DNA from: Prochlorococcus marinus str. MIT 0918
Lineage (GTDB): Bacteria; Cyanobacteriota; Cyanobacteriia; PCC-6307; Cyanobiaceae
Direction of reading: 5' to 3'
Length of the DNA: 64,000 bases
Assembly: GCF_027359415.1 (NCBI RefSeq)
Contig: NZ_CP114780.1
Coordinates: 868,001-932,000, forward strand
The notes under the pieces are model-generated. The model did not search any database, was not told where the DNA came from, and saw only the letters and a program-made list of their open reading frames with translations. Position 1 is the stretch's first letter, and each line of letters starts with the position of its first letter. Of this stretch, positions 19,138 through 27,980 are shown in pieces. A program made the translations under genes and the position numbers.

Positions 19138-19422
19138 AGCGTAAATAATCGAAAAAACAAATTTTGTTGTTGGTTCTCCATGACCACTAAAGCATTTTCA
19201 ACAACTTGCTGTCTTTTAATCATGCAAGAACTTAAAAAAAAGCATCCTAATGCTGTCTAAAAAGTGCATCAGCGGAGATTTAATCAACTCGTCCTTAATA
19301 TATATCCTGCAATCATGTTCAATAGATAAAAAACTTTTAGTAGTGGAAGCTGAATAGATTCTCTCCGACAAATAAATGTTTAGGAACCTATGCCACCCTG
19401 TTGATTAAAATAATTGAATGAA

Positions 19423-19704
19423 ATGGCAACACCAACTTTCATGAAAGTTTTCCACATTACGTTAAAGCCTGAATGTGGGGATCAATATTGTGAAGTTTAT
19501 ATGCGAGTGACTAAGGGATCGATACATCGCTTAAACAGGAGAAGATAGTTTTTTCTTTGTGGAGCTTGGAGAAAATAAAAAGCACTCGTTACTGAAAGGC
19601 CAAAGAGGCTTGCTCACTTAGATGAAGTATGAGGGTTTATAAAAGAATTATCACCTGAACTTGGGATTAGTGATCCTGTCTGTCCTAGACATTGCTTCCT
19701 ATGA
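19423..19704 (+). pseudogene. decayed small gene
   Basis: Starts MATPTFMKVFHITLKPECGDQYCEVYMRV and stops after 41 codons; the first half contains a Cys-rich motif. Further on, a different frame reads through two in-frame stops and ends with GFIKELSPELGISDPVCPR, which looks like the C-terminus of a genuine small protein. A frameshift plus two nonsense codons best explains the pattern. The family was not identified. Confidence 0.45.
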
Positions 19705-19732
19705 AGATGATCAACGTAAATAGAAAGATAAG

Positions 19733-20074
19733 TTATTTTCCCATAGCTCTTCTTAATTTTGTTGCTTCATCCATACCTTCCATGATCGTGAAGGTTGCAT
19801 TCTCTGTTGCCGCTTTACGTATTTTACTAAGCTCTTGATATTCCACTGATTCATAAGCCTCAACCGCTGCACGCATCGAAGGGAATTCACAAATAACCGC
19901 GAGGTTTGCTCCCTCCGTTTGTTCTTTACCTTGTGGCTGCATATCTTTTGCGAAGACATTACCCTCAACTGTTTTTAACCAGGGTCCTACCTTTTCTACG
20001 TATTGATCAAAAAGTTCATGGTTGATAACTGTTGAGGTTGAGATCCAATAACCTTTTGCACCTTTTTTGTCCAT
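19733..20074 (-). CDS. DUF1330 family protein
   Basis: A 113-residue alpha/beta ferredoxin-like-fold protein of the DUF1330 type. It contains GYWISTSTVIN near the start, the (A)VICEFPSMRAAVEAYES segment and a YQEL..IRKAATENATFTIMEG C-terminal half, which is the usual layout for the family. Biochemical role unknown; related dimeric alpha-beta barrel proteins bind small molecules. It stands alone. Confidence 0.85.
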   Translation of the reverse strand: MDKKGAKGYWISTSTVINHELFDQYVEKVGPWLKTVEGNVFAKDMQPQGKEQTEGANLAVICEFPSMRAAVEAYESVEYQELSKIRKAATENATFTIMEGMDEATKLRRAMGK

Positions 20075-20453
20075 AAGATTTAAGTGATTTCAAAAGAAGA
20101 GCATTTGTCCTCCATTGACACTAAAGCATTAAAAAAGCTCAAGGATCAGCAGAAATTTATATTTTGGGAATTTTTGAGGAGGAACTCGTTTCACTATCTC
20201 TTTAGATCCTAGTCGAGGCATCAAGATTTGAACTTGCCACCTAGTGATCAAAAAAAAAATATAACTCAGCAAGCATAAAACAGAAGCCTTGCCCCTCTCC
20301 TGGCAAGACTTTAACCACTACAAAGATGCCTACAAAGTTCTAAAGGAGGTCTATAGAAACATTGACTTTTGAGATGGTAATTAGTAAGACCACACTTACT
20401 ATGAAATCGTAGAGATCACGCATTAAACCAAACTCCTTCTTTTTTCTAACTGA

Positions 20454-20882
20454 ATGGACTTAATTATAAATTCACTTTTAATTATTCCATCAAAAGAACT
20501 AAAGTGGCGCTTTTCTAGATCATCAGGTCCTGGAGGGCAAGGGGTAAATACCACTGATAGTCGTGTTGAGCTTATTTTCGATATAAAAAACTCCTCAATC
20601 ATTAGTCCCTTTCAAAAGATTAGATTGCTTGAGCAACTGCAGAATCGAATTAGAAATGGTTGCGTAAATATCGTTGCTACAGAAGAACGATCCCAATATC
20701 ACAACCGCAAATTAGCATTAGTCCGTTTAACAAACCTTTTACAAGAGGGATTGAAAGCACCCCCAAAATCAAGGGCAGCAACTAAGCCCACCCGTGCCTC
20801 ACAAAATCGTCGTCTTACCACGAAGAAACATCGCGGTGAGTTGAAGAAAAAACGTCAACGAAAATCTTCCATAGATGACTAA
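20454..20882 (+). CDS. arfB: alternative ribosome-rescue factor, peptidyl-tRNA hydrolase
   Basis: A 142-residue YaeJ/ArfB-type protein: a release-factor catalytic domain without codon-recognition domains. The GGQ motif is in SGPGGQGVNTTDSRVEL near residue 27, and the C-terminal tail is very basic (KKHRGELKKKRQRK), as required for inserting into the empty mRNA channel of stalled ribosomes. Length and layout match the family. The 379-base gap before it (20075-20453) contains only a tRNA T-arm-like remnant near 20230 that I do not call. Confidence 0.93.
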   Translation: MDLIINSLLIIPSKELKWRFSRSSGPGGQGVNTTDSRVELIFDIKNSSIISPFQKIRLLEQLQNRIRNGCVNIVATEERSQYHNRKLALVRLTNLLQEGLKAPPKSRAATKPTRASQNRRLTTKKHRGELKKKRQRKSSIDD

Positions 20883-21073
20883 ACGGAACTACTGATTAAT
20901 CAAGCATTAGCTTAATCTCTATATATGGGAAAACCATGTAACAACAACTAAATTGAGATTTTTTTATCAACGTCTCTTTAATAAGCAATTATTATTAATG
21001 GCAATAGAAATTAGAGAGGGAAGCAATTACTTTAACTACTTCAAAACAACTTATTCGATAGATTAAGTAAAAG

Positions 21074-21709
21074 CTAATTTGCTAAAAGCTTATTGACTAT
21101 AGTTCTATTTATAATTCCATAAGGGTGATATAAATGCATATTCAACCTATTATTTATTCCCAATGAAGAGCTTATATATTTTATTTTTTTGACTTTTGAA
21201 AACTGAATATTTTCATATAAAGAAATCTTAGCATTTTCAAACTCTATAACTGACTCTGCTTGTGCTGGAGATATCGTACTAGATGTATTCTTAATAGCAT
21301 CAAGTGCTAATAAACTAGTTCCACCTACTGCTAAGAGTGAAATAGCTCCTAATTTAATTAACCTCTTAGTCCTAGATGTTGGCTTTGATTGATTTAAATC
21401 TCCTTGAATCAGAGACAAGGCATCAACAACAAAATTTTCAAGTGGATTATATGTTGCTCTATTTTTGATTTCTTCCTTCTGTATAGAAGGTGAAAGTATT
21501 GTCAATTCATTCTCTTCAACGGTGTTTAATAATGTCTGCTTTGAAAGGTATTCGTCATATTTACTTAATGAGTAAATAGAAACTCCAAGAATCATAGGGA
21601 AAAAGAATAGACTTATAAACCCATAGCTAATTGCTGGATAAGAGCCAACTGTGGTCTCTACTCCCAAGGGAAGAAAAAAGCTAACCATTAAATAATTAAA
21701 TTTGAACAA
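21074..21709 (-). CDS. membrane hypothetical protein
   Basis: 211 residues. There is a hydrophobic N-terminal region (about 25-48, GFISLFFFPMILGVSIY), a charged middle, another transmembrane segment near 118-133 (LGAISLLAVGGTSLLAL), then Pro-Ala-Gln-Ala-Glu and a basic C-terminus. The Ala-Gln-Ala after the second helix resembles a signal cleavage site. Possibly a two-part membrane protein; no family recognised. Confidence 0.6.
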   Translation of the reverse strand: MFKFNYLMVSFFLPLGVETTVGSYPAISYGFISLFFFPMILGVSIYSLSKYDEYLSKQTLLNTVEENELTILSPSIQKEEIKNRATYNPLENFVVDALSLIQGDLNQSKPTSRTKRLIKLGAISLLAVGGTSLLALDAIKNTSSTISPAQAESVIEFENAKISLYENIQFSKVKKIKYISSSLGINNRLNMHLYHPYGIINRTIVNKLLAN

Positions 21710-21946
21710 CTAAACCATTCCTATCAGCAAAGGTCCATGAGTATTTATTCCTTTTTGGTAAGAACTGTTATAAAGGTTGTCCTTATATACGTATTCAACC
21801 CTTCTTTTTAGGTTATACCAAGAGTGGCCAGATAAAGGCATTTAAAATGAAGAAGGCTCCGCATCTGCAAACTAGTACCCCAGGGTCTCTCCCTTGCAAT
21901 GTCTAAAAAAAATAGATATATATAGGAAGCTGATACTATTTAAATA

Positions 21947-22336
21947 ATGTTCACTCTAATTACTGTATCTTTCTCTTTGTTTTTTATTGGTATAACTGTA
22001 TGGACGATCATCACTTACTTAGTTAAAGAAGATTCCCAAAAGGTTATTAAAGAAGAACTTAAGAACTTGTTTGATATTTGTAAGATGTTCTTTCTATCTC
22101 TAAAGAGCCTAATAGGAGTATTAGCAAAGTATTCCTTTTCTTCTAATTCAGGCGAAACAGCTTCTGCTGAGTCAAATGGATTAGATGAACAGCTATTAAA
22201 GTTTGTTCAAGCAGTTGAACCAGTTGAATCGCCATCATTTGAATTGTCAGTTCAAGAAGATGAGGACACTGCTCTTTCTTCATTCAGTCCAGAATTGATT
22301 GAAGTAATTAATGAAGAAGAAGAAAAAGTTGCTTAA
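21947..22336 (+). CDS. single-pass membrane protein with acidic tail
   Basis: 129 residues. An N-terminal transmembrane helix (about 2-24, LITVSFSLFFIGITVWTII) is followed by a Lys-rich segment and then a very acidic, low-complexity C-terminal half (VQEDEDTAL, INEEEEKVA). Hypothetical. It is followed by about 850 bases with no recognised gene (22337-23184). Confidence 0.6.
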   Translation: MFTLITVSFSLFFIGITVWTIITYLVKEDSQKVIKEELKNLFDICKMFFLSLKSLIGVLAKYSFSSNSGETASAESNGLDEQLLKFVQAVEPVESPSFELSVQEDEDTALSSFSPELIEVINEEEEKVA

Positions 22337-22858
22337 TTTAAGTGATCGCACTCCTAGAAATGGAGCTTGGACTATTTAAAACAAAAACATATTTGCTACA
22401 TATAGAAAAAACTAAAATTTTAAGCTTAACAATTTTCCAACCTATGTTTTTTACTGAGATCCCATACAAAAAAGATTTTAACCAGTGTCCATAGAGAGCC
22501 AACTATAAACCATGCCTATTGATCTCAGTGATCTTTGGAAACTCATACTAGCAACTACTTGCTAACCAATTTTTCAACTAAAGTTGGGGAGAGGTATTAA
22601 ATAAAACGATAACTAAGAATGAATCTTGATTAGAACTTTCAAACCTCAATAAATTAAAAATGCTGGATATATCTATCTATGCCTAACTTCAGTCATAACG
22701 AATTCTTAGCATTGAAAGCAACTGATTATGATTGTTGCAAAAATGACAAGTCGTTAACCTTTCCATAGAAAAAAGAGACAGATCATGAGATTGGGTGAGA
22801 AATAACAACTAAATCTTTTCTATGATTCAAGACTTCGTTTTCCTCAGGATTATCATGG

Positions 22859-22922
22859 TTTTCCACAGTTATTCCACCGACTAGTATCAAGATTAGTTTA
22901 CTTAACTAGCCCCTGTGGATAA
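22859..22922. other. pair of DnaA-box-like sites
   Basis: TTTTCCACA at 22859-22867 (the cyanobacterial DnaA-box form) and TGTGGATAA at 22914-22922 (exact inverse of TTATCCACA) face each other 46 bases apart in a long non-coding gap. dnaA and dnaN are not nearby. They may be chance or DnaA-titration sites; this is not called an origin. Confidence 0.3.
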
Positions 22923-23184
22923 GTAACAATTAATAAAAAGCTTACTGGCAGACTCTGGCCACAAAACGATATAATTTGTTTAAGAAATTTTTGAACCCGA
23001 GATAATCCTTATAGAGACACATTCTCAAGATAAGACGACTTAATAACGGAGAGTATAAAAACTCTCTTGACTAGCCATAAAAAACAAGTCGATAGTAAAG
23101 ACAGTTCGAGAAGAATGATCAAGAATGGACCACAAAACTTTCAATCCGAAACAACACTTATCACCCCTTAATAGGGATTTGAAA

Positions 23185-23403
23185 ATGAGTTCTGTGGTTA
23201 GTTTTATATCCGATGTCCCTGCACCCATAAAGGCTTCTATGGAAGCTTTTATAAAAAGCCATCCAAACTGGGATCAACATAGGTTTATTCAAGCTGCTAT
23301 AGCAAAATTCCTAATTCAAAATGGAATCAACTCGAGCTCGATTACACGTCTATATATCGAAAATGTTTTTCCTCAAAAACTTTCTAAGAGAGAAATGCTG
23401 TGA
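23185..23403 (+). CDS. DUF2811 family protein (copy 1)
   Basis: 72 residues from ATG 23185 (MSSVVSFISDVP). The pattern is eip/vP...M..fIksHPNWDQhRFiqAAiAkFLiQNG...Y.e.vFp, which I recognise as the cyanobacterial DUF2811 family. Function unknown; the predicted fold is small and helical. It ends overlapping the start of a tandem paralogue (ATGCTGTGA), so the two are translationally coupled. Confidence 0.75.
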   Translation: MSSVVSFISDVPAPIKASMEAFIKSHPNWDQHRFIQAAIAKFLIQNGINSSSITRLYIENVFPQKLSKREML

Positions 23404-23576
23404 AATTAGAAACGGAAATATCAGAAGTTCTTTATGAAAAGATGAAGGCCTTCATCAAATCAAATCCAAAATGGACTCAAGACAGCTTTATGAGTTCATC
23501 TCTAGCTAATTTTTTGTTCCAAAATGGATGTAAAAATGAGGATGTTAAAGAGAAATTCCTTCAAGACTTATTTTAA
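23400..23576 (+). CDS. DUF2811 family protein (copy 2)
   Basis: 58 residues from GTG 23400 (KLETEISEVLYEKM). It shares AFIKS-P-W-Q-F-S-LA-FL-QNG with the upstream copy and ends FLQDLF. The start overlaps the stop of copy 1 by four bases. A tandem duplication that has diverged strongly. Confidence 0.7.
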   Translation: MKLETEISEVLYEKMKAFIKSNPKWTQDSFMSSSLANFLFQNGCKNEDVKEKFLQDLF

Positions 23577-23735
23577 GGCTCTGTCAATCGAAAGAAGCAG
23601 AGAAAAATATGCTGCTAATTCTAAATTCAAGAAGACTTGCTTGCAGAATTGCTCTGTCGAATCATTGGAAAATTCTAGTAGATTTGTGTAAGACTTATTC
23701 AAATAACTCACGAGCAACCCCTAGGAAGAAACCTA

Positions 23736-23957
23736 TCAACACTTGGGCAAGTTTGATACCTCTTCGTTCCTTTGAACTGAAGGATTCTTATAACAACATC
23801 GCTCAATGATGGGAGATATGCCTTCCTCTAATTCTTTTAGTAGCTCATTTTTGAATACCTCTCTATTCTCAAGCGTTGGTGGTTCGTACCCTGATTCTTG
23901 AGCATCTACTAAAAGAGCCAAAATAGTTCTATGAAAAAGAGGATGACGTAAAGACAT
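23736..23957 (-). CDS. hypothetical protein
   Basis: 73 residues from ATG 23957 (MSLRHPLFHRTILALLVDA), with an acidic middle and the Cys pair IIERCCYKNPS near the end. An upstream GTG at 23975 is possible but would overlap the preceding gene. Its start lies two bases after the stop of the gene at 23960-24184, so the pair is probably an operon. No family recognised. Confidence 0.5.
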   Translation of the reverse strand: MSLRHPLFHRTILALLVDAQESGYEPPTLENREVFKNELLKELEEGISPIIERCCYKNPSVQRNEEVSNLPKC

Positions 23958-23959
23958 TT

Positions 23960-24184
23960 CTAGCAACAACCACAACTGCTATCGGAATCATTTTTACTTT
24001 CAAGTGCTGTGTTTTCGAATGCATCTGCAACATCCCTAAGCATTACAGCAATAAATTCAGAAGGACATTTAAGTTGATTAATATAGCCTGCACATTGCTG
24101 AGCTATGCCCTGCATAGCAGGAAGAATTATTCTGTCGACCTGCTCATCTGTTGGTTGCCAAATCTCTTCGCACTTATCAGTCAT
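23960..24184 (-). CDS. small soluble protein with terminal Cys cluster
   Basis: 74 residues. It begins MTDKCEEIWQPTDEQVDRI and ends in SDSSCGCC. The central helix contains GIAQQCAGYINQLKCPSEF. The N-terminal shape (TDEQ...I...) recalls the microprotein at 25077-25250. The terminal Cys-Gly-Cys-Cys could bind a metal or thiol, but this is only an observation. Probably the first gene of a two-gene unit. Confidence 0.6.
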   Translation of the reverse strand: MTDKCEEIWQPTDEQVDRIILPAMQGIAQQCAGYINQLKCPSEFIAVMLRDVADAFENTALESKNDSDSSCGCC

Positions 24185-24373
24185 TAAACAAAAAGCATTC
24201 AGAAATCCATCATGCCGCTTTTCTGTTGTATTTCTCTTAGCATTCAGTGTTTGCAGATATAGAGAAACTGTAAAGGATTTTTCAACTAAATAAATTGATA
24301 AATAAAATTAGTTTGTGGCGTTACATAAATCATAGAAACCTAATGATCCACTATAATTTAAAGAGAATCAATC

Positions 24374-24937
24374 ATGAAAATGGGGCCAAAAAGAACTCAG
24401 TTGAATATCAATATCGACCCAGAATTGTTGCTCAAACTTAAGTCTGAAGCAATTAAGAATGGACAAACATTAACGAAATATGTCACTGATCAACTAGCAA
24501 ACCATCAACACAAAAAAGATTCGGATTACCTTCTTGAGCAAAGGCTATTAAAGATAGAACAAAAGCTTGGTTTAGTTAAGAGTTCGACTATCAAACAAAA
24601 CGAAGATATAGGAGTTATTTTTACCGATGAAGGCGCAAAGTTATATGGCGAGATAGCTAAGGAAATATTTGATTCACACATTCAATCAAAAGGACTTTCT
24701 TTGAGCTCTGCATTAAAAGACCTAGCTCGTCATCTCAATAACTACAAACATAGTGACCCTGAACTAGTATTTCAGATCCTATTAGGTAATCATGTATTAA
24801 CAGGCTTAGAAATGACAAAAGCCTATAGGAAGGGATCTTGTGGCATGAGAACTGCTCTATGTGATTGGACCAATGACAATTTAGAACCTTTAAATGAGGC
24901 TTTTCTAAACGCAGTTATAACGAAAAATCTTAAATAA
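24374..24937 (+). CDS. ribbon-helix-helix-like DNA-binding protein
   Basis: 187 residues. Residues 6-45 (RTQLNINIDPELLLKLKSEAI...TLTKYVTDQL) have the beta-strand and two-helix pattern of Arc/CopG-type RHH proteins. A coiled-coil linker (EQRLLKIEQKLG) and a helical C-terminal domain of unknown type follow. Likely a regulator; the target is unknown. It stands alone, with about 190 empty bases upstream. Confidence 0.65.
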   Translation: MKMGPKRTQLNINIDPELLLKLKSEAIKNGQTLTKYVTDQLANHQHKKDSDYLLEQRLLKIEQKLGLVKSSTIKQNEDIGVIFTDEGAKLYGEIAKEIFDSHIQSKGLSLSSALKDLARHLNNYKHSDPELVFQILLGNHVLTGLEMTKAYRKGSCGMRTALCDWTNDNLEPLNEAFLNAVITKNLK

Positions 24938-25076
24938 GTAATCGATGAATCTTGGACTTCTTCAAATGAATCAAATTTTAGTCCAAATAGGCTGCCTAAT
25001 AGAGAATAGAAAGCCCATATCATACAGATTGAGAAAAGGATCAACTTCTTGCAAATAAAAATCTTTTATGGGAAGA

Positions 25077-25250
25077 ATGAGTAACTTCCAATTCACAGAT
25101 GAGCAATTTTTAGAGATCAGAGAAATCTGGCGAGATATCAACTCCCAATGCAAAACCATTCAAGACCAGACTGGTTGTCCAAATAGTGAAATAGTTAAAA
25201 TGATTGATTCAGCTAAGAGTTACTGGGAAAATAAAAGCTCCTCCAGATAA
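25077..25250 (+). CDS. 57-residue helical microprotein
   Basis: Started at ATG 25077 (MSNFQFTDEQFLEIREIW), preceded closely by GGGAAG; an ATG three codons earlier is also possible. Ends SAKSYWENKSSSR. The layout (TDEQ.., W..., QTGC-SEIVKMI) parallels the microprotein at 27981-28145, suggesting a loose family. No function known. Confidence 0.5.
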   Translation: MSNFQFTDEQFLEIREIWRDINSQCKTIQDQTGCPNSEIVKMIDSAKSYWENKSSSR

Positions 25251-25374
25251 AAGAGTGATTTGTTTAGCCAGAGATGATCAAGATGCTTTGGATCTGACTT
25301 AAACGTTTTCTTCTCTTTAATTTATTTGCCAATTGGTATGTTTTTATTAGTGTCGAGAAAAAGTTTTATAACCA

Positions 25375-25467
25375 ATGGGAAAAGTAACCAAAAGAGTGGA
25401 AGAGCTTGAGAGGAGAGCCCAGCATTTAGAAGTAGTGCTGCAACACCAAGCAAAGAAAAGCAAATAA
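25375..25467 (+). CDS. possible 30-residue coiled-coil peptide
   Basis: ATG-to-TAA frame, MGKVTKRVEELERRA then a Lys-rich end. It is charged with heptad spacing, but so short that it may be chance. Confidence 0.3.
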   Translation: MGKVTKRVEELERRAQHLEVVLQHQAKKSK

Positions 25468-25482
25468 GTTCCGTACTCATTG

Positions 25483-25668
25483 CTATCCAATACCTGGGAT
25501 ATCAAAAGGAAGCTTATCTCCTGCTGATACTAAAAATTTTTGAACAAATGGTATACGTAATAAGAGTAAAGGAAGGACAATGTTCAATACGATCCAACCC
25601 CCTCCAATAATTGGTGCCCATTTGCCAAATTTTTTGAGAAAGCCTTTTTGTTCTTTTCCCTCTGCCAT
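25483..25668 (-). CDS. 61-residue single-pass membrane protein
   Basis: From ATG 25668 (MAEGKEQKGFLKKFGKW), with a transmembrane stretch (GGGWIVLNIVLPLLLL) and a tail LPFDIPGIG. An ATG three codons upstream is possible. Typical of conserved membrane microproteins; function unknown. Confidence 0.55.
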   Translation of the reverse strand: MAEGKEQKGFLKKFGKWAPIIGGGWIVLNIVLPLLLLRIPFVQKFLVSAGDKLPFDIPGIG

Positions 25669-25784
25669 GGATTTCAAAAGAGTTAGAGCGTTGATTCTTT
25701 CTAGCCATCTTTATTAACACTAACTACTGCCTAATGAAGAGTTAACTTGTACCCATGGGCTAACTGTTTAGTGAAGATCAAGAT

Positions 25785-25855
25785 TAACCCAAAATTTATC
25801 TAAACCTTATCTGACTTATTTCACTTAACTTTTGGTCGTAATTATTCAAAGTCAC
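25785..25855 (+). repeat. repeat family B, diverged copy
   Basis: Contains AACCCAAAATTTATCTAAACC followed by CTGACTTATTTCACTTAACTTTTGGTCGTAATT. This aligns with the repeats at 36200, 61446 and 63680 (CTCACTTATTTCTCTTTACTTTTGGTC...AAT). It overlaps the 3' end of the small gene at 25842-26015. Confidence 0.5.
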
Positions 25856-26015
25856 CCAAGACTTTTGGGTCCCTAAAATGATGTGCTCTTTGATCATCAA
25901 CATCTGCCATGACATCAACATCTGGCATAGCATCAACATCCTCTTGTCTCTTCTCAAGACTGTCAGCAATAGTCCTTAAAACGCCCGCAATTAAAGATAG
26001 TAAGGATGATTTCAT
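25842..26015 (-). CDS. 57-residue protein with Asp-Val-Asp repeats
   Basis: From ATG 26015: MKSSLLSLIAGVLRTIADSL, then an imperfect repeat DVDAM-PDVDVM-ADVDD, then QRAHHFRDPKVLGDFE. The DNA shows the matching tandem element CATCAACATCTG. It starts 6 bases after the hupE stop on the same strand, so it is probably in the same riboswitch-controlled transcript. The Asp and His side chains could bind a cation, which is speculative but fits a metal-transport operon. Confidence 0.55.
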   Translation of the reverse strand: MKSSLLSLIAGVLRTIADSLEKRQEDVDAMPDVDVMADVDDQRAHHFRDPKVLGDFE

Positions 26016-26020
26016 TTTCA

Positions 26021-26653
26021 CTAATCAACTAGAGCAGCCCAAGAGAAAGCTGAGCCTATTCCAATCCAGGCTCCGGCAGTCAAGAGTAGTCCGTTAGCCC
26101 CTAACCAATTAATGATTCTTTGAGACATTGCCGTCACTAGTAATAATAAGCCTGCTTGGGCAAAAAGAAGACCTAACAAATAACCTATGAGAGGTGTAGA
26201 TTCTGCTCCAACAATTGTGCTTCCAAGTAAATAGCCATGTAAAGCAAACATAGGCAAGAGCCATTTTGAACTCAACCGATTTAAAACAATTAATCCTTCT
26301 ATGGCTAAAGATAATGAAACAAGTGCTTCTGCCCAGGGGGCCAGTAAATCAGGCAACGGTTGCAACTGTACCAATGCACTTCCTGCCAAGCCAACCGCCA
26401 AAAGTGGCAGGACCCATTTCTTGGTTCTTTTGAGTCCTATCAGGGCGATGCCCAGCATGAAAAGAAGATGATCAGGTCCTAGCAATGGGTGTCCAACTCC
26501 GCTAAGCAAAGCTTGCCAAACTGACAAATCAGAATTCTCGCCCATACCAAAGGGATGATGAGCCAAGGCTGGTTTTATAAAACCAAGTAATAAAAGGAGA
26601 AAGAATACTCCTAGAGAATCCAGGAGTTTGGATCCCAAAACAGGAAGCTTCAT
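26021..26653 (-). CDS. HupE/UreJ family metal (probably cobalt) transporter
   Basis: 210 residues from ATG 26653 (MKLPVLGSK). A signal-like helix is followed by AHHPFGMG, then the family signature HPLLGPDHLLFMLGIALIGL with paired histidines and Asp, and about six transmembrane helices. HupE/UreJ proteins move nickel or cobalt. The cobalamin riboswitch directly upstream argues for cobalt. An in-frame extension upstream of 26653 runs into the riboswitch and is not used. Confidence 0.88.
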   Translation of the reverse strand: MKLPVLGSKLLDSLGVFFLLLLLGFIKPALAHHPFGMGENSDLSVWQALLSGVGHPLLGPDHLLFMLGIALIGLKRTKKWVLPLLAVGLAGSALVQLQPLPDLLAPWAEALVSLSLAIEGLIVLNRLSSKWLLPMFALHGYLLGSTIVGAESTPLIGYLLGLLFAQAGLLLLVTAMSQRIINWLGANGLLLTAGAWIGIGSAFSWAALVD

Positions 26654-26679
26654 GAATCGATCCTCGTCGAATAGTGAAT

Positions 26680-26805
26680 AAAGGCAGGTGTTCTGACTGA
26701 TATCGCAAAAAGTCGATACTTCACAGCTGCGGGACAGCAACGGACTCTCACCGTATTTTCCCTGTTACCTCCAATGGCTGATCTCCATTGGAACCTTTTA
26801 AATCT
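26680..26805 (-). promoter_or_regulatory. cobalamin (B12) riboswitch
   Basis: Read on the minus strand, the region has the conserved cobalamin-aptamer elements in order: GGTGAGAGTCCG, then GCTGTCCCGCAGCTGTGAA, and finally the B12 box AGTCAGAACACCTGCC, which ends about 30 bases before the hupE ATG. A hairpin (CCAATGGAGATCAGCCATTGG) lies at its 5' end. Binding of adenosylcobalamin would repress the HupE gene. Confidence 0.95.
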
Positions 26806-27208
26806 ATGTTGGCAGAAAACTTATAAATGTGATTCTTTATTGACAAACTTAGATCATTTATTCTGAGACCAGTTCCCTCAAAGGGAACTGGTTCAAATCT
26901 TCAAAAAGGAACAATTAATAGATTTTCAAAGACAATTAAAAAGGAGAATGATTCAAAGGCGAGTAATTAACTAAAAGACATCTCCTTTTAAGTAGATATT
27001 TTTTATTAAGATCAAATTATACTTAAAGATGGGATGGCCACATTGAACAGGTGGGTTTTTCGTATTCAAATCAAATACTATAGAGTCAAAAGTAAAAGCA
27101 TTAAAACTACATATGTCCAATCAATGGTAAAAGAATTGAAAAGATATATGCCATTAAAGGCAATTCTTCTTGAACCATTATTAAATAAAGTAATCAGTGA
27201 CATTGCTA

Positions 27209-27394
27209 ATGAATCTCTTTCTAGTGCTATTCGTTCCTCTATTAATTCTTGGATTCATCTACACCCTGATCATCGACAACAAACGTCTTTCTCCATGGAT
27301 AGAACGACTATCTCATAACAGTGGAACGATTTGGACCTATGGAATTATTACGATCACGATTCTATCAATCCTGAAGTACTGGAGTAATAGTTAA
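27209..27394 (+). CDS. two-helix membrane microprotein
   Basis: 61 residues from ATG 27209 (MNLFLVLFVPLLILGFIY). There are two hydrophobic segments with a basic loop (DNKRLSPWIERL) between, ending KYWSNS. The stop is directly followed by the ATG of the next gene (TAAATG), which supports this frame over the overlapping basic 94-codon frame at 27034-27318. A GTG at 27197 is an alternative start. Confidence 0.55.
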   Translation: MNLFLVLFVPLLILGFIYTLIIDNKRLSPWIERLSHNSGTIWTYGIITITILSILKYWSNS

Positions 27395-27559
27395 ATGACT
27401 CTTAGTCCTCATAGAAAACACAAAATTTATATCGCAGCAGCTATGGGATATGGGGTTGGTTCAGACGATCCAGAAGAAGTTGCCTATTACAAGCAAATCA
27501 AAGAAGAAATGAAAAAAGAAAGGGGAAAAAGGAACATGGGAATCTCAAGAACGGATTAA
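27395..27559 (+). CDS. GYG..DPEEVAYYKQIKEE microprotein (intact copy)
   Basis: 54 residues: MTLSPHRKHKIYIAAAMGYGVG, then a DPEEVAYYKQIKEEMK helix, ending GISRTD. It has two relatives in the window: a shorter copy at 37863-37979 and a frameshifted relic near 7490. The DNA just downstream (AAGAGATAATAAAAAT; GCTGAGATATTAGCCATAG) is also shared with the 37.9-kb copy, so a block of about 250 bp was duplicated. Function unknown. Confidence 0.65.
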   Translation: MTLSPHRKHKIYIAAAMGYGVGSDDPEEVAYYKQIKEEMKKERGKRNMGISRTD

Positions 27560-27714
27560 TACACTTAAACTAATTATCTTCTTCTAAGAGATAATAAAAA
27601 TATCAGTGGAGGGAGGGGTGAAGTTCTACTAGCTGAGATATTAGCCATAGTTTTATTTAAACTTCTAGGTTACTTCAAATAATGGATATTTTCTATTAGA
27701 AAAGCTAAAGACAT

Positions 27715-27894
27715 TTAATGCTTTAAAGGAATAGAAAACCAAACCTTTTCCTTTAGCTCATCATCTGCAAACCATTCCTTGTACTCACTTGAAAAGGCAA
27801 TCCTATCTTCCCCCTCTAAATAATTCAACCGAGCTAGAGCATGATCTAACGCCACCTGTAAGGATTTCATTGCTTGACTCTCTCGAGAAGACAT
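27715..27894 (-). CDS. 59-residue soluble microprotein
   Basis: From ATG 27894: MSSRESQAMKSLQVALDHALARLNYLEG, ending VWFSIPLKH. Amphipathic helices, hydrophilic overall. A longer start at 27945 is possible. No family recognised. Confidence 0.5.
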   Translation of the reverse strand: MSSRESQAMKSLQVALDHALARLNYLEGEDRIAFSSEYKEWFADDELKEKVWFSIPLKH

Positions 27895-27980
27895 AAAGAC
27901 TCCTTTGATTAATAGAATGTTATCTCGACCAGGAAGAAAAAGCACTTAAATTAATATCCTTCTTTTCAATTACAAGCGTT

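Noticed and set aside
20200-20320. Possible tRNA or tRNA remnant on the minus strand (GTTCAAATC-like T-arm near 20230)
   Set aside because: A four-pair T-stem can be drawn, but no matching acceptor strand, anticodon arm or D-arm is found upstream, so it is not called as a gene.
26654-26740. 29-residue N-terminal extension of HupE
   Set aside because: These codons coincide with the cobalamin aptamer (B12 box), so the ATG at 26653 is the true start.
27034-27318. 94-codon basic frame
   Set aside because: It overlaps the two-helix membrane protein at 27209-27394, whose stop is directly joined to the next gene's ATG; the membrane frame is the better choice.
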